Shown here one piece after another: positions 1-5,406 of a stretch of 10,388 nucleotides of DNA. Every line of letters starts with the position of its first letter. Within the stretch, counting starts at the first letter, position 1. This DNA comes from JBAXGE01 sp044344145 (GTDB lineage: Bacteria > Planctomycetota > Phycisphaerae > WQYP01). Location of the stretch: the NCBI GenBank assembly GCA_044344145.1, contig JBIJDM010000086.1, positions 1 through 10,388 of the forward strand, given 5' to 3'. Both the position numbers and the translations under genes were made by a program. The notes under the pieces are model-generated. The model searched no databases and was not told where the DNA came from. It saw nothing but the letters and a program-made list of their open reading frames with translations.

Positions 1-846
1 AATTTCTTTGAGTTCTTCGCCCAGCCGCAGTCGCTTGGCTTTGGCGGTTTGTGGGCTGGGCAGGTCGTCGGCCAGAATGTGCAGCAGGTCCTGCACGCCT
101 ACTTCGCCTTTGGCATTGGTAAACAGGATCGGCACCACATGGCCGGCATTCATCGCTTTGACAAAACTGGCCCGCAGCGCATCGAGCCCCAGTTTTTCGC
201 CGGCCAGATATTGCTCCATCTGGGCATCGTCCATTTCCACCACCGATTCGATCATCTCCTGATGGATGGCCGCAACGTCGCCAAAATCGGCGGTTCCGGC
301 TTCATGATCAAAACAGTCAATCACATCCGTGCCACCCGTGCAGGGCAGGTTGATGCAGTGCAATTCCCCGCCGAAGGTGGCCTTGAGTTGCTCCACCAGG
401 TCCGGCAGCCCCGCGAGGTTCTGATCCATCCGGTTGATCACGATCATCCGCGCCAGGCCCAATTCCCCGGCGGCATGGAACAACCGGCGGGTGTTCACTT
501 CCACCCCGGCGGCGGCATTGACCACGATCAGTGCGGTTTCAACCGCAGGCAACGCCGCCAGAGCCTGACCGATGAAGTCGGGATAGCCGGGGGTGTCAAT
601 GATGTTGATTTCTTTGCCCTGATAATTGGCAAACAGCAACGTGGAACTGGTGGAGTGTTTGTGGGCGCGGGCTTCGGGTTCGAAATCCGACACCGTGTTG
701 GCATCTTCCACGCTGCCCATGCGGGTGGTATTGCCGCAGATGTGGAGCATGGCTTCGGCGAGTAGGGTCTTGCCGGCCCCGCCGTGGCCGACCAATACAA
801 TGTTGCGGATGTCCTGGGGTTGAAAACCGGGTACGGTATTAGGCAT
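1..846 (-). CDS. EF-G-like translational GTPase (EF-G paralogue), N-terminal part, cut by window edge
   Basis: The reverse strand reads open from an ATG at 846-844 to base 1 (282 codons, no stop). The product is the GTPase domain of a translation-factor GTPase of the EF-G family, a cytosolic ribosome-associated enzyme. Visible motifs: G1 P-loop GHGGAGKT at residues 20-27, G3 DTPGYPDF at 84-91, and G4 as NRMD at 138-141. The loop HKHSTSST near 62-69 stands where canonical EF-G has RGITI. The HGGAGKT P-loop, the following AEAML helix and the ST-rich switch resemble the EF-G-like paralogues often annotated fusA2 rather than the main fusA, so I give no symbol. A full protein is near 690 residues, so about 60% lies outside. 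The start is set by a strong AAGGAGG about 7 nt upstream. It has its own predicted promoter downstream of the rmuC terminator. Family assignment is sure; the exact paralogue role is not. Confidence 0.9.
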   Translation of the reverse strand, partial: MPNTVPGFQPQDIRNIVLVGHGGAGKTLLAEAMLHICGNTTRMGSVEDANTVSDFEPEARAHKHSTSSTLLFANYQGKEINIIDTPGYPDFIGQALAALPAVETALIVVNAAAGVEVNTRRLFHAAGELGLARMIVINRMDQNLAGLPDLVEQLKATFGGELHCINLPCTGGTDVIDCFDHEAGTADFGDVAAIHQEMIESVVEMDDAQMEQYLAGEKLGLDALRASFVKAMNAGHVVPILFTNAKGEVGVQDLLHILADDLPSPQTAKAKRLRLGEELKEI

Positions 847-907
847 GATGGGCCTCCTTAGCCGCTAAGTTGTCACCTGCACAGACAGACATGAGTACGC
901 CAAAAAG

Positions 908-935
908 AGTATACGTTTTAGCGAATAGAATACAA
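908..935 (-). promoter_or_regulatory. Predicted sigma70-type promoter of the EF-G-like gene
   Basis: On the reverse strand there is TTGTAT (935-930), a 16-nt spacer and TATACT (913-908). The -10 matches 5 of 6 consensus positions and the -35 only 3 of 6. It lies just past the rmuC terminator and leaves a leader of about 55 nt ending in a strong Shine-Dalgarno. Prediction from consensus only. Confidence 0.4.
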
Positions 936-938
936 GAC

Positions 939-966
939 AAAAAGCCCCACTTTTTTCTTGTGGGGG
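939..966 (-). terminator. Rho-independent terminator of the rmuC gene
   Basis: On the reverse strand a 6-bp GC-rich stem (965-960 with 950-945) encloses a 9-nt A-rich loop. It is followed, after one C, by five T residues (943-939). It begins 4 nt after the rmuC stop codon and separates that gene from the EF-G-like gene. Confidence 0.7.
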
Positions 967-969
967 TGG

Positions 970-2502
970 TCAGGCCTCCGACGGCTCATCCTCGGTGGTA
1001 TCCTCCGGCCCCGGGGTTTCCGGTAAACGCAGAATATCCGCTGCCCGGCCAACCGGCATGGTTTCCACATCCCGCAGTTTGCGTTTGACGGCCTGGGTGC
1101 GGGTGCTGATTTTTTCAATCGAGGTGGAAGCGGCCATGATCTTCTTATGGGCATCGCCCAGGGCATCGGCGTATTTGCTCCATTCGGTCTTGACAGCCTG
1201 CAATAGCAGCCACACTTCCTGACTGCGTTCCTGAATGGCCAGCGTGCGGAAGCCCATTTGCAGGCTCGTTAGTAGCGACCAGAGGGTGGTGGGGCCGGCC
1301 ATCATCACCCGGTACTTGGTTTGAATCTCATCGCTCAGGCCGGGGATACGCAGTACCTCGGCAAAGAGCCCCTCGCTGGGCAGGAACATCACACCAAAAT
1401 CGGTGGTTTCGGGCGTGGCGATGTACTTGGATTGGATGTCTTTGGCGCACTGGGTCACGCGCAGCACCAGCGCCGCCCGGGCGCTTTCCACGGCTTCGAT
1501 CTGGGCGAGTTCCTGGGCTTCGATCAGACGCTTGTAATCTTCGATGGGGAACTTGGCGTCAATGGGCAGCCAGATGGTGTGCTGCGGGTCGCCACTGCGG
1601 CCGGGGAGTTTGAGCGCGAATTCCACCCGGTTGGCGGAATTGGGCACCGTGGCCACGTTCTGGGCGTATTGGTCGGGGGTGAGTACCTGCTCCAGCAGGT
1701 TACCGAGTTGCACTTCGCCCCAGGTGCCACGGGTTTTGACGTTGGTAAGGACTTTTTTCAAATCCCCCACGCCGGTGGCGAGGGTTTGCATTTCGCCCAA
1801 GCCTTTATGCACCTGTTCAAGGCGTTCCGACACCTGCTTGAAGGAACTGGCCAGCCGTTCATCGAGGGTCTTGCTGAGTTTTTCATCCACCAGGCCGCGC
1901 ATCTCATCGAGCTTTTTCTCGTTGCTGGTGCGGATGGTTTCCAGCCGGGTTTCCACGGTGCTTTGCAGCGCGGCCACGCCTTTATCCTGACGCTCCTGCA
2001 TGCTGTGCAGGGTCTCGGTGAGGTGTTTGCTCTGTTGCTCCAGACTTTGGGCCACGGCCGTACGGAAAGCCTCGACCTGTTTCTTAAGATTGTCGTCCAA
2101 TCCCACCAGTCGGGTCTGAATATCCGCCCGCAGCGCCTCGGCCTGTTTGTGCTGGGTTTCGGTCAGACCGGCCACCTGCGTGCCGAACTGGCCCAGACTT
2201 TCACGCTGCGCAGTACCAAGTTTTTCCAGCATCTGCAGGAGCAGGCCAACCTGGGCATTGAGCCCATTGGTAATTTGCTCCGCCTGCCGGTTGGCACTCT
2301 GGGCCTGTTCCTGCCGGGCGAGGGCAAAATCCTGCCGCATGTTGTTGCTCAGCGCCTGCACCTGATCGGCCACTTTGGCCAGTGGCACTTCCAGTGCGGT
2401 GCTATCGGTGGTGGTCCCGGTCGTCCGTTTCACCAGCACCACCAGCAGGCCCAGATTGGCCAGCGTGAGTAGCACCCCCAGAATAACCAGAATATCCAGC
2501 AT
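970..2502 (-). CDS. rmuC: RmuC-family DNA recombination protein
   Basis: A 510-residue protein with an N-terminal membrane helix (about residues 3-25), a long predicted coiled coil rich in Q, E and L (about 40-240), and then the RmuC domain. The domain shows the typical TRGTWGEVQLGNLLEQ segment, NRVEFALKLPG and the PIDAKFP motif near residues 312-318, followed by the second conserved block VMFLPSEGLFAEVL. RmuC proteins limit DNA rearrangements at inverted repeats in E. coli; a nuclease-like fold has been proposed for the domain, but the biochemical activity is not firmly settled. Length fits the family (about 450-550). The start ATG at 2502 has AAGGGG 7-9 nt upstream, and a good promoter lies at 2559-2531. 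A terminator follows the stop immediately, so the gene is probably monocistronic. It is transcribed divergently from kdsD. Confidence 0.93.
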   Translation of the reverse strand: MLDILVILGVLLTLANLGLLVVLVKRTTGTTTDSTALEVPLAKVADQVQALSNNMRQDFALARQEQAQSANRQAEQITNGLNAQVGLLLQMLEKLGTAQRESLGQFGTQVAGLTETQHKQAEALRADIQTRLVGLDDNLKKQVEAFRTAVAQSLEQQSKHLTETLHSMQERQDKGVAALQSTVETRLETIRTSNEKKLDEMRGLVDEKLSKTLDERLASSFKQVSERLEQVHKGLGEMQTLATGVGDLKKVLTNVKTRGTWGEVQLGNLLEQVLTPDQYAQNVATVPNSANRVEFALKLPGRSGDPQHTIWLPIDAKFPIEDYKRLIEAQELAQIEAVESARAALVLRVTQCAKDIQSKYIATPETTDFGVMFLPSEGLFAEVLRIPGLSDEIQTKYRVMMAGPTTLWSLLTSLQMGFRTLAIQERSQEVWLLLQAVKTEWSKYADALGDAHKKIMAASTSIEKISTRTQAVKRKLRDVETMPVGRAADILRLPETPGPEDTTEDEPSEA

Positions 2503-2530
2503 AACATCCCCTTAAATGGCAACGCGTCCC

Positions 2531-2559
2531 AGCATAACCGTGGGGGGGACAAATGCCAA
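2531..2559 (-). promoter_or_regulatory. Predicted sigma70-type promoter of rmuC, with a C7 run in the spacer
   Basis: On the reverse strand TTGGCA (2559-2554, 5 of 6 consensus) is followed by exactly 17 nt and TATGCT (2536-2531, 4 of 6). The predicted start near 2524 gives a leader of about 22 nt with the AAGGGG ribosome site. The spacer contains a run of seven C (2548-2542), so replication slippage there would change the -35/-10 distance. Confidence 0.6.
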
Positions 2560-2579
2560 CTTTTCCCCCCAAGCATTTG
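2541..2579. repeat. Two interleaved inverted repeats between divergent promoters
   Basis: Repeat A pairs TGGGGGG (2541-2547) with CCCCCCA (2565-2571). Repeat B pairs CAAATGC (2550-2556) with GCATTTG (2573-2579). Both are 7-bp perfect arms, in the order A, B, A', B'. The arms of B overlap the predicted -35 boxes of rmuC (2559-2554) and kdsD (2577-2582). This is a candidate shared operator; no binding protein can be named. Confidence 0.5.
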
Positions 2580-2605
2580 CCCACACCGGGTTACTGACGT
2601 ATTCT
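2577..2605 (+). promoter_or_regulatory. Predicted promoter of kdsD, implying a leaderless transcript
   Basis: TTGCCC (2577-2582, 4 of 6) is followed by a 17-nt spacer and TATTCT (2600-2605, 4 of 6). Transcription would start 7-8 nt after the -10, at or next to the ATG at 2613. No Shine-Dalgarno sequence is present before that ATG, which agrees with a leaderless mRNA. Consensus-based prediction. Confidence 0.45.
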
Positions 2606-2612
2606 TGTGGTT

Positions 2613-3641
2613 ATGGATGAAACGAACACTAGGGACTTAACTCCAGCCCTGCTCGCGCAGGCCCGGGAAATCATCGCCAGCGAGGCGGCCGCCATTGGTG
2701 GCATGGCCGACCGGCTCGGGGATGATCTGGTGGCCGCGCTGCAACTGATCCATCGCCGTACCGGCCCGGATTTGCCCGGCGTACTGGTGGTTTCCGGCAT
2801 CGGCAAGAGCGGCTTGGTCGGCCAGCGCATCAGCGCCAGCTTTGCCAGCACGGGCACGCCCTCCCATGTCCTGCACCCCGTCGAGGCTGTGCATGGCGAT
2901 GTGGGCCGCGTGCGTAAGAATGATGTGGCTTTGCTCCTAAGCTACGGCGGGGAAACCGAAGAATTGTTACGGCTGATTGATGTGCTCAAGCGGATCGGCG
3001 CGCCGATTATCGCCATTACCAGCCGTCGGACCAGCAGTCTGGGCCGGCTGGCGGATATCTGTCTGGAACTGGGCCCCATCGAAGAGGCCGGCCCGCTGCA
3101 ATTGGCACCCACCACCAGCAGCAACTGCATGAGCGTGCTGGGCGATGTGCTGGTGCTGGGCGTAATGGGCCTGCGGAAATTTTCGGCGGAAGACTTTGCC
3201 GCCTTCCACCCGGCGGGTTCGCTGGGGCGGAAACTGATGAAGGTTGAGCAGGCGATGTCGTTCAAAGTGGGCGAGAATTTTTCGCCCGCGCCCGATCATC
3301 TGACCCTGCGGGAAGTTCTGGCCCGCGATGCCCAGGGCGTACGCCGCGCCGGGGCGATAGTGCTGGTGGATGCGGTGGGGCGGTTGACGGGTATTTTTAC
3401 CGATGGCGATCTGCGCCGGTATTTGCGTAGTGGTGACGGGAGTGTGCTGGATACCCCGATTAACAAACTGATGACCGCCGGTCCCAAACACGTGCACAAA
3501 GATGTGCCGGTGGGTACGGCGATGAGCCTGCTGAACCGTTACCGGATTGACGAACTGCCGGTGGTGGATGACGCCGGATGTGTGCTCGGGCTGATTGATG
3601 TGCAGGATTTGGTATCGCTGCGGTTGATGGATGGCAATTAA
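2613..3641 (+). CDS. kdsD: D-arabinose 5-phosphate isomerase (KpsF/GutQ family)
   Basis: A 342-residue cytosolic enzyme that converts ribulose 5-phosphate to arabinose 5-phosphate, the first step towards Kdo of LPS. A SIS domain occupies about residues 45-185, then two CBS domains lie near 213-270 and 278-338. The residues assigned to catalysis in E. coli KdsD (K59, H88, E111, E152, H193) are all present here at a constant offset of six: K65 in GIGKSG, H94 in HPVEAVHGD, E117, E158 in IEEAGPL and H199 in FHPAGSLGRK. The SIS phosphate loop reads SYGGETEE instead of the usual SNSGES, losing one serine. ATG at 2613 is preferred to a GTG six bases earlier because the predicted transcription start falls on it; neither has a Shine-Dalgarno. 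kdsC follows after 23 nt, so the two likely form an operon. Confidence 0.94.
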   Translation: MDETNTRDLTPALLAQAREIIASEAAAIGGMADRLGDDLVAALQLIHRRTGPDLPGVLVVSGIGKSGLVGQRISASFASTGTPSHVLHPVEAVHGDVGRVRKNDVALLLSYGGETEELLRLIDVLKRIGAPIIAITSRRTSSLGRLADICLELGPIEEAGPLQLAPTTSSNCMSVLGDVLVLGVMGLRKFSAEDFAAFHPAGSLGRKLMKVEQAMSFKVGENFSPAPDHLTLREVLARDAQGVRRAGAIVLVDAVGRLTGIFTDGDLRRYLRSGDGSVLDTPINKLMTAGPKHVHKDVPVGTAMSLLNRYRIDELPVVDDAGCVLGLIDVQDLVSLRLMDGN

Positions 3642-3664
3642 TTTTTACTTGATTGGTAACGACC

Positions 3665-4162
3665 ATGCAAATAGATTTGCTCGTGCTGGATGTGGATGGG
3701 GTCATGACTGATGGCGGGATTATCCGCGATGATGCCGGCCAGCAACTGAAACGCTTTCATGTGCGCGACGGCGCTGGCGTGGTGATGTGGCATAAGCTGG
3801 GCAAGAAAGTCGCCATCATTACCGGCAAGCAAAGCCAGGTAGTCGAACATCGTGCCGCCGAACTGGGCATCCCGTATGTGTATCAGGATATTGCCAACAA
3901 GAAGGAAGCTTTCACCCACCTGTGCGAACAACTGCAGATTACGCCGGACCGTGTGGCCTATATCGGCGACGATCTGCCCGATCTGCCGGTGATGAAAATG
4001 GTGGCCTGTCCGATTGCCCCTGCGGATGCGGTGGAAGAAGTGAAGGCCGTGGCGAAATACATCACCCCGAATCGCGGCGGTGATGGCGCTGTGCGTGATG
4101 GCATTGAATGGTTGCTGAAGGAAATGAATCTCTGGCAGAGCGTGCTGGAACGCTACCAGTAA
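3665..4162 (+). CDS. kdsC: 3-deoxy-D-manno-octulosonate 8-phosphate phosphatase (HAD family)
   Basis: A 165-residue HAD phosphatase of the small KdsC type without a cap domain. It removes phosphate from Kdo-8-phosphate in the cytosol. Motif I is LDVDGVMTDG with nucleophile D9 and acid/base D11. Motif II is T53 in ITGK, motif III the KK pair at 79-80, and motif IV GDDLPDLPVM with D102, D103 and D106. The sequence RFHVRDGAG at 30-38 is typical of KdsC. Length fits the family (about 165-190). The ATG at 3665 gives the normal family N-terminus. A TTG four codons upstream is possible, but no clear ribosome-binding site precedes either. It lies 23 nt after kdsD and belongs to the same pathway. ITGK has lysine where many relatives have ITGR. 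No terminator is recognisable after the stop. Confidence 0.94.
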   Translation: MQIDLLVLDVDGVMTDGGIIRDDAGQQLKRFHVRDGAGVVMWHKLGKKVAIITGKQSQVVEHRAAELGIPYVYQDIANKKEAFTHLCEQLQITPDRVAYIGDDLPDLPVMKMVACPIAPADAVEEVKAVAKYITPNRGGDGAVRDGIEWLLKEMNLWQSVLERYQ

Positions 4163-4440
4163 GTGTGTTTCCGTGGGGGGGGGGCTAACCCATCGGTTGT
4201 TGTAACAAATATATCATTATAAATATATTAGTAATATCAGCATCAGGGGCGTTGCGGGTGCTGGCGCATGGTCGCTATTTTTCCGAGGTAGGCATCAAAA
4301 AATATGTCTTTTAGTCTTCGTGGGTTCAATAGGGGGCAAAGTGGGGTAGGTTTTAATCCCGGCGATTACAACTAATAGTGCCGCCTTATTGATATCCACA
4401 ATATATAGTGGATGGTGTTTTTAAGGCCAAAAAGAAAATG
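4163..4440. other. AT-rich non-coding stretch between kdsC and mraZ
   Basis: I see no gene here. The stretch opens with a run of ten G (4175-4184), then becomes strongly AT-rich (about 4198-4240), unlike its surroundings. It holds a palindrome AATATAT/ATATATT (4208-4214 and 4223-4229), a dyad TAATC-N5-GATTA (4354-4368) and an inverted repeat ATCCAC/GTGGAT (4394-4399 and 4408-4413). GTGGG also occurs at 4320 and 4341. I found no convincing -35/-10 pair, but the AT-rich block could supply promoter elements for mraZ. Confidence 0.5.
4394..4413. repeat. Inverted repeat ATCCAC-N8-GTGGAT upstream of mraZ
   Basis: Perfect 6-bp arms separated by an AT-only 8-nt centre (AATATATA). It lies about 165 nt before the mraZ start and has operator-like symmetry. 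No known binding protein can be assigned from sequence. Confidence 0.35.
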
Positions 4441-4447
4441 TGGAATT

Positions 4448-4515
4448 GTGGGAGAATTATCTTGACTGGTGGGGCTAAGTGGGAGAAGATTGTGGCAACG
4501 AGTGGCGGAGTGGGA
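4448..4515 (+). promoter_or_regulatory. Cluster of TGGG/TGGC repeats, candidate MraZ box
   Basis: GTGGGA, GTGGGG, GTGGGA, GTGGCA, GTGGCG and GTGGGA start at 4448, 4469, 4479, 4492, 4502 and 4510. Two pairs are exactly 10 bp apart (4469/4479 and 4492/4502). E. coli MraZ binds TGGGN direct repeats separated by 5 bp (10-bp period) in its own promoter, so this is a likely autoregulatory site. TTGACT at 4462-4467 could be a -35 box, with two repeats inside its 17-nt spacer, but the matching -10 (GAAGAT, 4485-4490) is poor. Confidence 0.6.
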
Positions 4516-4576
4516 GACGTAAGACCCCACGACGCTGTACTCGGGACCGGGACCTTTCGCTGGATTGCTCGTTGTC

Positions 4577-5011
4577 ATGGTCATTACCGATCGTTACGAC
4601 CATTCGCTTGATGACAAGAACCGCTTGGCGATTCCCAGCCAGGTGCGTAATGCCCTGACCCCGGAAGTTGATGGGATCTGCTTTTATGTGGTCCCGAAGA
4701 ACCGGTATTTAGAGTTGGTGCCCGAGAAACTGTTCATCAGTTCTTCGGCCCAGTTTCAGTCGGGTTTGGAAGTAGACGAACAACTGGCCAAGAAGAAACG
4801 CCGGATTTTCGCCTCCGCCACCCGCGTCGAAATTGATAAAGCCGGCCGGGTTTGTATCCCGGACCGTTATATCGCCGGCAGCAAGACTCAGGGCGACCTG
4901 CCCAAAGTCAGCTTGGGCAAGGATGTGGCCCTGGTAGGGGTCGGCGACCGCTTGGAGTTATGGAATCGTAGTGAATATGACGTTCACTATGCGGAAATCA
5001 TGGCTGGCTGA
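4577..5011 (+). CDS. mraZ: Transcriptional regulator MraZ
   Basis: A 144-residue DNA-binding protein with two SpoVT-AbrB-like half-domains, each carrying the MraZ DxxxR signature: DDKNR at residues 12-16 followed by LAIP, and DKAGR at 87-91 followed by VCIP. MraZ proteins form ring oligomers that bind repeats upstream of the division and cell wall cluster and control it. Here the repeat cluster lies 60-130 nt upstream. Start: the ATG at 4577 gives the family-like N-terminus (ITDRYDHSLDDKNR). A TTG four codons earlier is less likely. No Shine-Dalgarno is visible before the ATG. Length matches the family (about 140-155). rsmH, its usual partner, follows only after 455 nt of structured non-coding DNA, which is unusually far. 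Confidence 0.94.
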   Translation: MVITDRYDHSLDDKNRLAIPSQVRNALTPEVDGICFYVVPKNRYLELVPEKLFISSSAQFQSGLEVDEQLAKKKRRIFASATRVEIDKAGRVCIPDRYIAGSKTQGDLPKVSLGKDVALVGVGDRLELWNRSEYDVHYAEIMAG

Positions 5012-5094
5012 GCCGGTCAGGGTGTTTCAGGTGGCATGGATGCCACTTTCGAACCCGCGAAAAACCGAATAATGGCCCGGAGGGCCGATCACAT

Positions 5095-5114
5095 AGGCAA
5101 GGATTGCCTTTTTT
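5095..5114 (+). terminator. Rho-independent terminator downstream of mraZ
   Basis: A 6-bp stem AGGCAA/TTGCCT with a GGA triloop runs straight into a T tract (5109-5114). It is a classical intrinsic terminator about 85 nt after the mraZ stop and would end most mraZ transcripts. The loop also forms one of the GGA elements. Confidence 0.7.
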
Positions 5115-5177
5115 CAGTTAGCGCAGGCCGATTGCTCCGACAGGGACGTTGGACGATTTTGCCCTGCGAGGTTTGCA

Positions 5178-5218
5178 AGCCGGAAGCTCGGTCAGGACGA
5201 CTCCTTCCGGCTGTTTTT
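5178..5218 (+). terminator. Second rho-independent terminator in the mraZ-rsmH gap
   Basis: A 9-bp perfect stem AGCCGGAAG/CTTCCGGCT (5178-5186 with 5204-5212) is followed by GTTTTT. The 17-nt loop contains an inner GTC-AGGAC-GAC hairpin. It could end a small RNA starting after 5115, or catch transcripts that pass the first terminator. Confidence 0.7.
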
Positions 5219-5231
5219 AAGCATCACCCAT

Positions 5232-5248
5232 GGGCGCATGATGTGCCC
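5232..5248 (+). other. Hairpin with a UGA triloop
   Basis: GGGCGCA (5232-5238) pairs with TGTGCCC (5242-5248) including one G-U pair, leaving loop TGA. It belongs to the hairpin series but lacks the GGA loop of its neighbours. Confidence 0.4.
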
Positions 5249-5259
5249 GGGACGCGATA

Positions 5260-5289
5260 TGCCGGTACAGGATGTGCCGGTCATGGATG
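5260..5289 (+). repeat. Tandem 15-nt direct repeat
   Basis: TGCCGGTACAGGATG (5260-5274) is followed directly by TGCCGGTCATGGATG (5275-5289). The copies are identical at 12 of 15 positions, and both end in GGATG. A more degenerate copy may precede at 5244-5259 (TGCCCGGGAC...). The repeats overlap the AGGAT-loop hairpin, whose right arm comes from the second copy. Confidence 0.6.
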
Positions 5290-5325
5290 GAAACAGGCCT
5301 AGGATGGGCCGCCAGGGATGGCGAT

Positions 5326-5366
5326 GATGGAGGACACACAGGTCCAGTTGTGTCCTCCATCCTTTT
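5326..5366 (+). terminator. 13-bp hairpin with T run, terminator-like
   Basis: GATGGAGGACACA (5326-5338) pairs perfectly with TGTGTCCTCCATC (5349-5361) around a 10-nt loop and is followed by CTTTTGATTT. The stem is very stable and the T tract short, so it is a probable intrinsic terminator or attenuator about 100 nt before rsmH. Confidence 0.6.
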
Positions 5367-5377
5367 GATTTCTCCTT

Positions 5378-5406
5378 CCCAACGCTGTCATGCTGACGGC
5401 GTTGGG
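5378..5406 (+). promoter_or_regulatory. Long hairpin in the rsmH leader
   Basis: CCCAACGCTGTCA (5378-5390) pairs with TGACGGCGTTGGG (5394-5406), 13 bp with one G-U, around a TGC triloop. No T tract follows, so it is not a normal terminator. It may be a leader stem or a processing site. Confidence 0.5.

Larger units (their letters stand above)
5031..5366 (+). ncRNA. Candidate structured RNA with GGA-loop hairpins between mraZ and rsmH (CsrA/RsmA-type)
   Basis: Serial hairpins, each with GGA in the apical loop: 5031-5046 (stem GTGGCA, loop TGGA), 5074-5086 (GGCCC, loop GGA), 5095-5109 (AGGCAA, loop GGA), 5178-5212 (9-bp stem, inner GTC-AGGAC-GAC), 5261-5281 (GCCGGTAC stem, loop AGGAT), 5296-5310 (GGCCT, loop AGGAT) and 5311-5322 (GCCA, loop GGGA). 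A further unpaired ATGGATG lies at 5283-5289. GGA in hairpin loops, especially within CARGGAU, is the known recognition element of CsrA/RsmA. The RNA could be a CsrB/RsmZ-like decoy, a CsrA-controlled rsmH leader, or several small RNAs in tandem, since three T-tract terminators lie inside. No csrA gene is in the window, and no promoter was found for it. Boundaries are approximate. Confidence 0.45.

Noticed and set aside
49..765. Plus-strand open frame of 238 codons over the EF-G-like gene
   Set aside because: The reverse strand encodes an unmistakable GTPase domain with P-loop, DTPG and NRMD motifs; the plus frame is its shadow.
1321..2472. Long open frame antisense to rmuC (383 codons)
   Set aside because: It mirrors the codon bias of rmuC on the other strand, has no recognisable domain, and the rmuC frame has clear family motifs. 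Similar antisense frames lie opposite rsmH and the LysM gene.
5115..5300. Known structured RNAs (SRP RNA, tmRNA, RNase P RNA, c-di-GMP riboswitch)
   Set aside because: I looked for their conserved cores and did not find them; no Rfam search was possible.
5036..5302. 88-codon open frame in the mraZ-rsmH gap
   Set aside because: It runs through several perfect hairpins and two T-tract terminators, has no ribosome site and no family resemblance, so it is taken as chance within a non-coding region.
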